Of a DNA stretch of 64,000 nucleotides, positions 45,237-54,325 are shown one piece after another. The translations under genes and the position numbers were made by a program. Source of the stretch: Runella zeae DSM 19591 (GTDB lineage: Bacteria > Bacteroidota > Bacteroidia > Cytophagales > Spirosomataceae); NCBI RefSeq assembly GCF_000423565.1, contig NZ_AUIF01000035.1:62001-126000 (forward strand). The letters are read 5' to 3'. Under the pieces are notes generated by a model. That model searched no databases. It worked only from the letters and a program-made list of their open reading frames with translations, and had not been told where the DNA came from. How positions within the stretch are numbered: the stretch's first letter is position 1; each line of letters starts with the position of its first letter.

Positions 45237-46870
45237 TGCAAAAGGGCTTCCAAATCTTGGTTCGCAGGCAAATTCTCTTGGTGTTGGGAAGCGTTGGCTT
45301 AATAAACGCTCAGGTTTATACGCAAACCCCTACTTCTGCCGAAACGCATTTTGAGCAAGCTCTAGCCAACGGAAAACTTGCCAATGAATCCTTTCGACGG
45401 TGTCATCGATATGTGTTGGGTTGGCTTAGTAAGGCCGACAGCACAACGGGACTTATTCCGCGAAATCTGACGCAGAGCAAATGTTTTTGGAATGCTTATG
45501 ATGCCGCTGCCGACAATTACCCTTTTATGGTAATGACCGCTTCCATGCTTGATAAATCCCTTTTTGAAGGTAAAATGCGAGAAATGCTGGCCACCGAAAC
45601 TCGCCTCACCTCCCGCATCGACCGTCTGCCCGATACGTATTCGTTTTGTAAAAAAGGATTTCTCAACGACCATATCGACAGCAGTCAGGTGATTTTTGGC
45701 AGTGCCGAATACATGAAAGACGGACTCATTCCGCTTACGGAGTGGCTCGGCTCAAGCCCTTGGTCGGAGCGTATGCTGGGAATACTAACCGACCTTGACA
45801 AGCAAGTAGATGTACCCACGCAAATCAAAGGAGATTTTTATGGCAAAAGTGCCGTGGTAGAAGTGGGAGGCGATTTGTTGCAGGTATTGGCACGTATGTA
45901 CTGGATGACCCGTAATCCCCAATGGTTGCGTTGGGGTCTCCAAATCGGCGATTATTACCTAAGCGATGCCCACTTGCCGACTCGTTCCACCGAACGACTC
46001 CGCCTGCGCGACCACGGCTGCGAAATCGTGTCGGGCTTGGTGGAAATGTATGCGGTAGTGGCGGTAGTCAATCCTGCCAAAAAACGACAGTGGCAGCCTT
46101 ATATTCATGAGATGTTGAATACTATCTTGGCCAAAGGTCGCAACGAACACGGGCTTTTTTATGATGAAATCAACCCCGTGACGGGCAAAGTAATAGAAGC
46201 CCGTTTGGCCGACAATTTTGGCTATACCCTCAATGCTTTTTACACGGTTTATATGATTGATAAGGTAAGTGCTTACCGCGAAGCTACCTTAAAGACCCTC
46301 AATGCCTTGTATCCTCATTATCGTAATCACAATTGGGAATCGGGCAGTGCCGATGGCTACGCTGATGCGATTGAGGGAGCTTTGAATTTGTATTTGCGCG
46401 AGCCTGTACCTTCGGTCAAAGATTGGATAGATTCGGAAATCAAGGTTTTATGGAATTATCAAAAACCCGATGGTATCATTGAAGGTTGGCACGGAGATGG
46501 CAACTTTGCCCGGACTTCGCTTATGTATGCCCTCTGGAAAACTGCCGGTGTACGACTTTCTGATTGGCAGTCTGATGTAAATTTGGGGGCTTCAATTGCC
46601 AAAAATACGCTTTACGTGGCCATTTCTTCCGAAAAAGGCTGGAAAGGGAAGCTTATTTTTGGTGAACAATACCACGTCAATCATCTTCATATGCCCGTTG
46701 ATTATCCGCGTATCAATCAGTTTCAAGAATGGTTTGCGATTGAGCCGCAGAAAACCTACCGCATTTCTATCGGCAAAAACACCCAAACTGTCAAAGGAAA
46801 AACCTTGCTCGAAGGCTGGGATGTAGTCCTCAAACCCAACGAAACCCTACGTTTGATTTGCCAGAAGTAA
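45233..46870 (+). CDS. secreted alpha/alpha-barrel protein, putative glycosidase
   Basis: 545 residues; the ATG overlaps the previous stop (ATGA). Signal region ends near INAQ (about residue 26). Helical pairs recur through about residue 400 (RCHRYVLGWLSKADSTTGLIPRN, LLQVLARMYWMTRNPQWLRWGLQIGDYY, GSADGYADAIEGALNLYLREP, DGIIEGWHGDGNFARTSLMYALWKTAG), typical of six-hairpin glycosidases, followed by a small beta-sandwich to the end. I do not recognise the GH family with certainty; a beta-glucuronidase-type or lyase-product hydrolase would fit the lyase operon it closes. Confidence 0.68.
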   Translation: MMQKGFQILVRRQILLVLGSVGLINAQVYTQTPTSAETHFEQALANGKLANESFRRCHRYVLGWLSKADSTTGLIPRNLTQSKCFWNAYDAAADNYPFMVMTASMLDKSLFEGKMREMLATETRLTSRIDRLPDTYSFCKKGFLNDHIDSSQVIFGSAEYMKDGLIPLTEWLGSSPWSERMLGILTDLDKQVDVPTQIKGDFYGKSAVVEVGGDLLQVLARMYWMTRNPQWLRWGLQIGDYYLSDAHLPTRSTERLRLRDHGCEIVSGLVEMYAVVAVVNPAKKRQWQPYIHEMLNTILAKGRNEHGLFYDEINPVTGKVIEARLADNFGYTLNAFYTVYMIDKVSAYREATLKTLNALYPHYRNHNWESGSADGYADAIEGALNLYLREPVPSVKDWIDSEIKVLWNYQKPDGIIEGWHGDGNFARTSLMYALWKTAGVRLSDWQSDVNLGASIAKNTLYVAISSEKGWKGKLIFGEQYHVNHLHMPVDYPRINQFQEWFAIEPQKTYRISIGKNTQTVKGKTLLEGWDVVLKPNETLRLICQK

Positions 46871-47012
46871 AGGAATGGTAAAGGTCTTTACATTAGTCTG
46901 TGGCTAAATATTGGTAGTGAATTTTTAATGAGTAACGATTTTTTTTGAAGGCGTGTGACTTTATTGTAACTTCTGCAACTAATACTTTAGAATCTATTAG
47001 TCAACTTTAGCA

Positions 47013-47519
47013 GTGGGCAAAACTACGTTACAAGAAGAGTTTGTGAAGTTAATGGCCAATCATCAAAAACTGGTTCACAGTCTTTGTAGTCTTTATTTTG
47101 CCCAATACGAAGACCGAAAAGATATGTTTCAGGAAATTGTGCTTCAACTCTGGAAAGCTTATCCTTCTTTCAACCATCAGTCTAAAGTCTCTACTTGGAT
47201 TTACCGTATTTCGCTCAATACCGTATTTGCCAAGCTAAGAAAAGAAAAATTGCGTCCCAAAAACGAGCCTTATTCGGACGATGCTTATCAGATCTCGGCT
47301 GCTGAACATTCTCTTGAACTCACGCAAGCTACCGACGAATTGTATCAGGCTATTGCGCAGCTTGGCGACGTTGACAAAGCGATTATGATGCTGTATTTGG
47401 AAGAGCACAGTTATGAAGAAATAGCTGGTATTTTGAATTTGAGTCGCACCAACGTCAGTACCCGAATCAATCGAATCAAGACCAAATTGGAAAAGCTTTT
47501 AAAAAGTCAATTGCCATGA
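47013..47519 (+). CDS. ECF RNA polymerase sigma factor
   Basis: 168 residues, GTG start at 47013 (next ATG would cut into region 2). Region 2: HQKLVHSLCSLYFAQYEDRKDMFQEIVLQLWKAYPSF; region 4: LGDVDKAIMMLYLEEHSYEEIAGILNLSRTNVSTRINRIKTKLEKLL, intact. It overlaps the next gene by 4 bp (ATGA). The layout sigma-then-short anti-sigma-like gene is common in Cytophagales; the partner here is short, so its control may have changed. Confidence 0.9.
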   Translation: MGKTTLQEEFVKLMANHQKLVHSLCSLYFAQYEDRKDMFQEIVLQLWKAYPSFNHQSKVSTWIYRISLNTVFAKLRKEKLRPKNEPYSDDAYQISAAEHSLELTQATDELYQAIAQLGDVDKAIMMLYLEEHSYEEIAGILNLSRTNVSTRINRIKTKLEKLLKSQLP

Positions 47520-47713
47520 ATTTAGATGAATTAAAACCTTTGTGGGATTCTTACAAAACGCAGGTAAATGAGCAGTCTGAGTGGAGTGAAGAGGCTATTA
47601 GCCAGATTGTTAAAGTTCGCCCTGCTTTTGTTCCTTGGTATCAAAAAGCCCAACGCCCTTTTCTTCACTTTTGTGTGAGTTTTTTATTGATAAGTATTAC
47701 TTCTGGTTGTTAA
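47516..47713 (+). CDS. truncated anti-sigma-like partner of the ECF sigma factor
   Basis: 65 residues, starting inside the sigma gene's stop (ATGA). The cytoplasmic N-terminus MNLDELKPLWDSYKTQ with helical KVRPAFVPWYQKAQRP is what is expected of small membrane anti-sigma partners in this group, which are usually about 150-180 residues with two or more membrane helices. Here the frame ends within or just after the first hydrophobic helix (HFCVSFLLISITSGC), and lgt begins 24 bp later, so the rest is missing. It may be a broken gene; a functional micro-protein is the alternative. Confidence 0.6.
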   Translation: MNLDELKPLWDSYKTQVNEQSEWSEEAISQIVKVRPAFVPWYQKAQRPFLHFCVSFLLISITSGC

Positions 47714-47737
47714 ACGTCTAAAAAAAAATCTCCTTTT

Positions 47738-48601
47738 ATGCTGGCTTATATTATTTGGGACATTGCTCCCAGGGTCATTTCTTTTGACCTTTTTGGAATT
47801 TCTTTACCCATTCATTGGTACAGTATTTTGTTTGCCTGTAGCTTTTTGGTGGGCGAGCGGCTGGTTTCTTTCTTGTTTCGAGCAGACCAAGTAGGGGTGT
47901 CCAAAGTGGAGTCATTGCTACTTTACATGGCGATTGCTACCGTTGTAGGTGCTAGGGTAGGGCACTATTTATTTTATGAATGGCAATTGCTTTTGGCTCA
48001 TCCTTTGGAGTGGTTACGGTCGATGTTGAGTTTGCCCTTTGAGGGATTAGCGAGCCACGGCGCTGCCATTGCCATTTTAGTGGCTCTATTTTTATACAGT
48101 CGCCAACCCACCAATCCATCGTTTTTTTGGGTAGCCGACCGGGTAGTCATTGCGGGGGCTTTGGGAGGAGCGTTGATAAGAGTAGGGAATTTGTTCAATT
48201 CCGAAATTTATGGAAAACCAACTGATTTGCCTTGGGGGTTTGTTTTTGCCCGCGAAACCGACTTCACCTTACTACCCCTTGTGCCTCGTCATCCTACGCA
48301 ATTGTACGAGGCTTTTTTCTGCCTGTTTTTGTTTGTGTTCACTTTTTATTTGTGGAAATATAAGCGACACCAGCTCGCCGACGGTATTATCATGGGGCTA
48401 TTTATCCTATTGCTTTTCAGTTTTCGATTCATGATTGAATTTCTCAAAAATGCTCAGGAAAATTTTGAAGAAAAAATGCCCCTAAACATGGGACAATGGC
48501 TAAGTCTGCCGATTATTTTGATGGGCGTTGTTATTCTTTTCTATGCCCAAAAACAAAAACATAGATTTTCCGAAGGAAGTCGAAAGATAAAAGACATTTG
48601 A
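47738..48601 (+). CDS. lgt: prolipoprotein diacylglyceryl transferase
   Basis: 287 residues, about seven membrane helices. The Lgt signature is clear: GGALIRVGNLFNSEIYGKPT (about residues 146-166), PLVPRHPTQLYEAF (about 184-197) and RFMIEFLKNAQENFE (about 227-241), in the right order and spacing; an essential arginine lies in GGALIR. It transfers the diacylglyceryl group from phosphatidylglycerol to the lipobox cysteine of prolipoproteins in the inner membrane, the first step for the many lipoproteins in this window. The length is normal, and it stands directly after the truncated anti-sigma gene. Confidence 0.96.
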   Translation: MLAYIIWDIAPRVISFDLFGISLPIHWYSILFACSFLVGERLVSFLFRADQVGVSKVESLLLYMAIATVVGARVGHYLFYEWQLLLAHPLEWLRSMLSLPFEGLASHGAAIAILVALFLYSRQPTNPSFFWVADRVVIAGALGGALIRVGNLFNSEIYGKPTDLPWGFVFARETDFTLLPLVPRHPTQLYEAFFCLFLFVFTFYLWKYKRHQLADGIIMGLFILLLFSFRFMIEFLKNAQENFEEKMPLNMGQWLSLPIILMGVVILFYAQKQKHRFSEGSRKIKDI

Positions 48602-48635
48602 GGCTGTTTCCGAAGGTTGAAGGCGGCATTATTTT

Positions 48636-48668
48636 AAAAAAAGTCTCATACAATGGGCATTTGAGACT
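48636..48668 (-). terminator. terminator between lgt and the porin gene
   Basis: Arms AGTCTCA and TGAGACT (7 bp) around a 13-base loop. Read on the minus strand the stem is followed by seven T, so it ends the porin-like transcript 8 bp after its stop. It lies between convergent genes. Confidence 0.7.
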
Positions 48669-48676
48669 CAAAAAAA

Positions 48677-50035
48677 CTAGAAAGTAAACTGAGTCCTTAG
48701 CGTAAATACGCCGTCTTTGAGGTGTTGTGTATAGCCTTTAAGAGCCGTTTTTTCATTGATAGGGTGCTCATACCAGATTATCATTTTGAGATATTGGTTG
48801 AAGTGGTGCATGTATCCTCCCCCAAAAGTATCATATCTAACATCTGCTCCTGAAAACCCATTGTCGTTCCTAACACCCAAACCACTTACTTTGGTGTTGG
48901 GGTCGTACCAATCATACTTTAAAATGAGCTGATGATCAGTGCTAAAGAGGTGTTGAAGAAAATAAAAATAGGCTCCGTCAAATGAACGAGTATATAATGG
49001 CTGTGGCGCACCACTGCTCGTAACTGGAAAACTCCCAGGCGTAGTACTTGATGTGGCAGTACTGGTCTGTAAACCCCGGATATACTCTGCCCTAAATTCC
49101 GTTTGGCCCTTTTGATTAGGAAAAATAAGCTGGAAGTCGGCTCCAAAATAACGCCGAGGGGCATTTTTTCCAATATTGCTTTGGGCAGAGTCTGCTTTGA
49201 CATAAGCAATGCCGTCGCGGATTTGGGTGGTATTGAGCAGCGCGTTTTGGCTCGTAATACCCCCTAAATAAGCACTTATACCCCCCGAAATTCTTGCCCC
49301 TAAAGAAGGGTTAATCAATACTTTTTTGGAGCTAATACGGGCTATTATGTCCTTGTTGCTATCGTATTCGGCAGTTCCTGTAAGCCCTTGCCCATTGTAG
49401 ATACCGAGGTCGATGCCGAGCCATTTGAATTTGGAGTTTTTGCGGCGTGGATTGAAGCTAAACATTACCCCTAAGTCTCTCTCTGTTTGTACCAAAATTT
49501 GGGACATTCGGCCCCGTTCAGGAGCCTCCCGAAAGGTAGACGATAGAAGTACTTCATGACCAAAAGGGCGAGCCATAACTCCTGCCGAAAAATGAAACAA
49601 ATCCCATTTGTTTTCATAAAAACGCCCCCATAAGTCACGAATATTGACACCGCGCTCAGTTCCGTCAAATTGAAAAACAAAATAGACGGAGGGTTGACCG
49701 TTGTCGTTGTAATGAGAAAAATCTATCCGAAAGCGGCCACGTCTAAGCCGAAACCGATTGTTGACATAGGGGCCAAAATCCCCTCCATTATAGATATTAC
49801 CGTCAGCACCTTTGGATTGAGCAATTTGAAACTGGGGTTGCATATACCCGCTAAATCCTATTTTACCCAGCCTGCTATTGAGCGACAACATCGTTTTACC
49901 GATGCGCGTAGTGGTGTCAATCATATCAGTAAGTAAGCCACCTGTGTTGTTACTAAAATTATTTTTCTGGGCAATTGTCGATAAATAACCGCACAATAGG
50001 AGGACAACTAATATAGGTTTTGAGAAAGGTATCAC
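48677..50035 (-). CDS. phosphate-selective porin O/P-like outer-membrane protein
   Basis: 452 residues with signal peptide (cut near STIAQ, residue 23). The OprP/OprO-type motif order is present: RLGKIGFSGYMQPQFQIAQ, NNRFRLRRGRFRIDFSHYNDNG, FVFQFDGTERGVNIRDLWGRFYENKWDLFHFSAGVMARPFGHE, the usual long first strands. It ends in VFTLRTQFTF, a C-terminal aromatic residue for barrel assembly. The substrate is likely an anion or phosphate by family, not shown here. It lies convergent with lgt and separate from the K+ channel gene upstream (104 bp). Confidence 0.87.
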   Translation of the reverse strand: MIPFSKPILVVLLLCGYLSTIAQKNNFSNNTGGLLTDMIDTTTRIGKTMLSLNSRLGKIGFSGYMQPQFQIAQSKGADGNIYNGGDFGPYVNNRFRLRRGRFRIDFSHYNDNGQPSVYFVFQFDGTERGVNIRDLWGRFYENKWDLFHFSAGVMARPFGHEVLLSSTFREAPERGRMSQILVQTERDLGVMFSFNPRRKNSKFKWLGIDLGIYNGQGLTGTAEYDSNKDIIARISSKKVLINPSLGARISGGISAYLGGITSQNALLNTTQIRDGIAYVKADSAQSNIGKNAPRRYFGADFQLIFPNQKGQTEFRAEYIRGLQTSTATSSTTPGSFPVTSSGAPQPLYTRSFDGAYFYFLQHLFSTDHQLILKYDWYDPNTKVSGLGVRNDNGFSGADVRYDTFGGGYMHHFNQYLKMIIWYEHPINEKTALKGYTQHLKDGVFTLRTQFTF

Positions 50036-50139
50036 GAGGTAACATATTGACTAAGCTACAAAAATACCTTATGTCGCCTAAAACCATAAGAAAAATAACA
50101 TAAAAATAATAATTGGGTAATTTTCGTCTCTCCAAAAGG

Positions 50140-50814
50140 TTAACCTTGATTGTTTGCTTGTTCATTTTTGTCGTTAACAAACCACGAGGCTACATAAGCA
50201 GTAAAAGTCCCAAAAAGTCCTACGCCGCCTGTCATCAAGATCACGGCGATGATTCTACCTTCGGTAGTGACGGGGTATTTGTCGCCATAACCCACGGTCG
50301 TAATGGTCACATAAGCCCACCAAAGCGCATCTTCGGCAGTTTTGATATTGCTGTTGGGGTCTTTTTCAACTTGCAAAATGCCGATAGCCGAAAAGATAAT
50401 CAACAAAATAGCAATGATAGAAACCGAAGTAAAAGCGCCTTGAGCGCGGTTTCGGAAAATATAACTAACGAGCTGATGAATAGACCGAAACGCTCTGATA
50501 AGCCTTAGTAAACGAATAAGTCTTAATAAGCGCCCTGCTCTTAGAAAATCGACCATCGGAATGCTCGAAATCAAATCAATCCATCCCCACCGCATGAATC
50601 TTGCTTTGTTTTCGGCCTGATAAAACCGTACACAAAATTCCAGAAAGAAAAACGCACATATAGCGTTGTCGATATAATTGAGAAGTGTAGAGGTTTCGGC
50701 GGGCAGTTTGTACACCGTATCTATCGTAAGCGCACCCAGCACGTAGATTGACAATACAATCACAATCAAGTTGAGTAGTCCTAATTTGGGTTTTGAAGAG
50801 GGAGAAGAATGCAT
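50140..50814 (-). CDS. voltage-gated-like potassium channel (ion transporter)
   Basis: 224 residues, six membrane helices. S4 has regularly spaced arginines (RAGRLLRLIRLLRLIRAFR, 93-110), the pattern of a voltage sensor. The pore loop contains TTVGYGD (filter TVGYGD at 173-178), selective for K+. The sixth helix (VILMTGGVGLFGTFTAYVASWF) closes the pore. There is no cytoplasmic ligand-binding domain after S6; only about 12 residues follow. Inner membrane; it probably sets membrane potential or K+ flux. Its neighbours do not suggest a pathway. Confidence 0.93.
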   Translation of the reverse strand: MHSSPSSKPKLGLLNLIVIVLSIYVLGALTIDTVYKLPAETSTLLNYIDNAICAFFFLEFCVRFYQAENKARFMRWGWIDLISSIPMVDFLRAGRLLRLIRLLRLIRAFRSIHQLVSYIFRNRAQGAFTSVSIIAILLIIFSAIGILQVEKDPNSNIKTAEDALWWAYVTITTVGYGDKYPVTTEGRIIAVILMTGGVGLFGTFTAYVASWFVNDKNEQANNQG

Positions 50815-50892
50815 ACGACAGGGCTAGTACAACTTATGCTACTAGAATACTATTTTAAAAGCCAAAATAGAGAGTTTTCTACCTACTTATAT

Positions 50893-53800
50893 TTATGAAA
50901 TGGTAAGTTCTATTTTGAAACCATGGTCGTATTGGGTCTTTAGTTTACCGCCAATCTGAGAAGCCCGCATTTGCATGTTGGCTAAGCCAAGGCCATCCGA
51001 CACCGTAGTGGATGCCGCCGCCGGCAGAGCACCATTGTCGTGAATATATAAGAGGAGTTGTTTTTGCTCCACCACAAAACGAATCTCGACATGAGTGGCG
51101 CTAGAGTGTTTGCAGATATTGGTGATGGCTTCTTTAAAAATAAGGTAAATATTTTGGCGTTTTTGAGGGTCGATAAACTTCCTTGTGTCTTCTATTTCTA
51201 TGGAGAAATGATGTCCAATTTGTTTTCTATTGAGATTTTTTTCGGCAAAAGCCCGCATTCGGTCAATGAGGTTTTCGTATTTATCTTTACGAGAGTCAAT
51301 CGCCCAGACCGTGTCGCGCATGCGTTCCATGGCATCGTGGCTCATGTCGCTTATTTCGTTGAGTGATTCTTTTTGAGATTGAGATGTATTGGCCGAAAAG
51401 GCCATCATTTGAGATTGCATTGCCAATCCCGACAAGATAGAGCCTACATCATCATGGAGGTCGCTAGAGATTTTGATCCTAATGGCTTCCATCGCCTTAA
51501 TTTGGCCAACCCGTTGTGCCACTCGATACTGAATAAAAAGATACACAATCCCTCCGATAATCAACGAATAAAGCAAATAACACCACCAAGTTTTCCACCA
51601 AGGTGGGCGGATTGTGAATGAATACGACAATTCTTTGCTCCATATTCCTTCTTCGTTCATGGCTTTGACTTTAAACGTATAGTGACCAGGTGATAAGTTG
51701 CCGTAAGTTGCTTCTGAGCGTTGAGTGAGGGCACTCGGGCTGCTTTCTAGCCCTTGTAGTTGATACTGATAGCTGAGGGCTTGAGGCGAATTTGTATTGA
51801 TACTTGCAAATTCAAAAGTGAGAAAATTGTTATCAAAAGCCAAACTCAACTCTTCAGGTAGCATTTGCCATTGCGACAATTGTTTGAAATGAAAATCTTG
51901 AACAGTGAATCCATTTTTTAATACGAAAGAGGTGTCTTTTTTCCACGGAATTTTTTCATTATAAAGTTTTATATTGGTGAGGAGCACGGTGGGGACTTCG
52001 CGATTGAGCACATCTTGAGGAGGATGATAAATCGTTAGGCGATCCATTTTGGGCATCCATAAGTCACCATTTGTAGTTTCAAGAAGATAATACCGACCTT
52101 CTGCAAAACCCGTGTTCCCGTTTTCAGAGGTATATTTTTTAAAAAATGGAATAACAGGGACTTCGGGAGTGGCGGCGATTTTTTCCAATTCTTTTTTTGA
52201 TAACTTATTCAACCCTGTTCGGCTCGAAATCCAAAGGTTTCCAGCTTTGTCTTCACGGAGGCCAAATACGGTATTATGACTCAGACCCTCCGATTCGGTA
52301 AAATGTCTTAGTGTATGGTGGCGTAAATCCAAGCGCGTAATTCCACCACCTAGCGTGCCAAACCAGAAATCGCCTCGTTGGTCTTCTATCATACTTTCAA
52401 AAATACCGAATGCCATGCCTTCTTTTTCGGTGAAATTAGTAAACGTACGACCGTCTTTGTCCAATCTGGATACACCTCCAAACGTGCAAAACCACATATT
52501 TTCGGCTTTGTCCTGAAAAATCTGAACGACTTGGTCGTGGCAAAGTCCTTGTTGTACCCTAAAATGAGTTCTGGTTTGGGTATCTACGTTGATTCTAAAA
52601 ACGCCCCCCTCTTCACGCGAGCTGTACCATACATTGCCTGCCTTATCTTCAAAAATACAAACAATAAAACTGCCACTTTCAGTGAAGTGGGTAAAGGTTT
52701 TGTGGTCGGCATTGAGCCGCACCATGTGGTTATATAAGGAGCCTACCCAAATATTGCCTTTTTTATCTTCCAACAAACTAATGGCACTATCATGGCTAAG
52801 ACCTTCTTTGGGGGTATAGTTGGTAATTGTTTTTTGATTGAAGTCGAAGTGAGCTAGTCCTCCGCCTGCTTCGGATCCCACCCAAATGTTGTGATGTCGG
52901 TCTTCAATGATACTTCTGACGGTGTTGTTCACCAATCCATCTTGTTGCGTAAGGGTGCTAAATCTACGGCTGTATTTGATCACACCTTTGTAGCTTCCAA
53001 ACCACAGGTTGCCGGCTGGGTCTTCTACAATAGAAGAAACTTCATCGTCTGCCAATCCTTCTTTGGTGGTGATATGGGTGATGGTACGGCCTGTTTTATC
53101 CAAACTAAATACGCCGCCGGGTAAGGCTCCAAACCAAATAGTTCCCTGTCGATCTTCTAGCACATTGCTGATCCAACCGTTGGTGAGCCCTATAGTATGG
53201 TGAAAATTTTTGCCGTCAAACTTGGTTACGCCACTCCAAGTTCCCAGCCAAAGATTTCCGACTCGATCTCTTATAACATGCATGATAGAATTATCGCTCA
53301 GTCCTTGTTTTTTGGTGTAATGAGAGAAACTTTTTCCGTCATATTTAATCAGCCCTTCTGATTCTGTGCCAAACCACATATTGCCAGCACGGTCTTCGGT
53401 CATGGTAAAAACTCTCACCGCCAATCCTTGTTTTTTCGTAAAGTGAGTAAAAGTTTTGCCCGATTTATCTAATTTAGACACTCCGTTGCTTTGAGTAGAA
53501 AACCAGATATTGCCTTGGCTATCCTCAAAAATCCCCAAGATATGATTGTCACTTAGGCCTTCTCTTGTGGTGTAGTTGGTGAAGGTCTGCCCGTCGAACT
53601 TTGAAATACCCTCCCGACATCCAAACCACATATTTCCGAGATGATCTTCGATGATACATTCTATGAAATTGTCAATCAAGCCTTGGCAGGTTGTGTAGTT
53701 TTCGAAGGTTTTGCCGTTGTATTTGGAGATGCCATTAAAGGTTCCGAACCAAATATTGCCAGTCTTATCGCGGCACATGGTATGAATTTGGGTTTCGACC

Positions 53801-54279
53801 AAGCCCTGAAATAGCCCATAAAGATTAAAATTATAAGGATTATAATCTTTGGCATAAGCAGGTTGTGCCAGTGCTACCTGAGGAAGAAGAGCAACCACGC
53901 TCTTAGGAGTAGCCGAAACTACCTTCAGCAAAAGGAATGAGTCTTTTCCTGGCGTTTTGGTAATAGGTATTTCAGCTGCTACTACAGTAGTACGGGCAGG
54001 TTGGTTACGATTTTTGATGGGCAATACTGCGGGGTTGCCTATGGGTATTATTTTTTGGAGTCCCAATGTCCTCACCTGAGGTGGTAGCATAGTATCGATA
54101 CTAATGACTTGACCGTTGGTTTTTATCACTTTCGAAGTGAAAGCAAGTTTAGGCTGATGGGCTGACTGAGTACAATAACAAAGCAGCACAATCATTGCAA
54201 CATACACAAGGCCGGCGAGGAGTTTGTGAAGTTTCAAAATAGAATATAGATAAGGGCTAATACAGCATATATATATCAA
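50893..54279 (-). CDS. two-component-regulator-propeller sensor histidine kinase
   Basis: 1128 residues. An N-terminal hydrophobic segment ends near residue 40. Then about 12-14 Reg_prop repeats (for example NIWFGTFNGISKYNGKTFENYT, NMWFGCREGISKFDG, NLWISSRTGLNKL) form two beta propellers, roughly residues 165-720. A Y_Y_Y domain follows (about 790-880), one membrane helix (near 900) and the kinase: dimerisation/phosphoacceptor HisKA_3 with LHDDVGS (His942), then ATPase motifs IFKEAITNICKHS and DGLGLANMQMRA. This is a periplasmic-sensing kinase of the type that controls PULs; unlike the hybrid kind it has no fused receiver. The response regulator gene is adjacent upstream on the same strand (46 bp). 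Confidence 0.94.
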   Translation of the reverse strand: MIYICCISPYLYSILKLHKLLAGLVYVAMIVLLCYCTQSAHQPKLAFTSKVIKTNGQVISIDTMLPPQVRTLGLQKIIPIGNPAVLPIKNRNQPARTTVVAAEIPITKTPGKDSFLLLKVVSATPKSVVALLPQVALAQPAYAKDYNPYNFNLYGLFQGLVETQIHTMCRDKTGNIWFGTFNGISKYNGKTFENYTTCQGLIDNFIECIIEDHLGNMWFGCREGISKFDGQTFTNYTTREGLSDNHILGIFEDSQGNIWFSTQSNGVSKLDKSGKTFTHFTKKQGLAVRVFTMTEDRAGNMWFGTESEGLIKYDGKSFSHYTKKQGLSDNSIMHVIRDRVGNLWLGTWSGVTKFDGKNFHHTIGLTNGWISNVLEDRQGTIWFGALPGGVFSLDKTGRTITHITTKEGLADDEVSSIVEDPAGNLWFGSYKGVIKYSRRFSTLTQQDGLVNNTVRSIIEDRHHNIWVGSEAGGGLAHFDFNQKTITNYTPKEGLSHDSAISLLEDKKGNIWVGSLYNHMVRLNADHKTFTHFTESGSFIVCIFEDKAGNVWYSSREEGGVFRINVDTQTRTHFRVQQGLCHDQVVQIFQDKAENMWFCTFGGVSRLDKDGRTFTNFTEKEGMAFGIFESMIEDQRGDFWFGTLGGGITRLDLRHHTLRHFTESEGLSHNTVFGLREDKAGNLWISSRTGLNKLSKKELEKIAATPEVPVIPFFKKYTSENGNTGFAEGRYYLLETTNGDLWMPKMDRLTIYHPPQDVLNREVPTVLLTNIKLYNEKIPWKKDTSFVLKNGFTVQDFHFKQLSQWQMLPEELSLAFDNNFLTFEFASINTNSPQALSYQYQLQGLESSPSALTQRSEATYGNLSPGHYTFKVKAMNEEGIWSKELSYSFTIRPPWWKTWWCYLLYSLIIGGIVYLFIQYRVAQRVGQIKAMEAIRIKISSDLHDDVGSILSGLAMQSQMMAFSANTSQSQKESLNEISDMSHDAMERMRDTVWAIDSRKDKYENLIDRMRAFAEKNLNRKQIGHHFSIEIEDTRKFIDPQKRQNIYLIFKEAITNICKHSSATHVEIRFVVEQKQLLLYIHDNGALPAAASTTVSDGLGLANMQMRASQIGGKLKTQYDHGFKIELTIS

Positions 54280-54325
54280 ATATAGAAATATTTTATCTGT
54301 TTAGGATACTATTTGTAGGTTTTAA

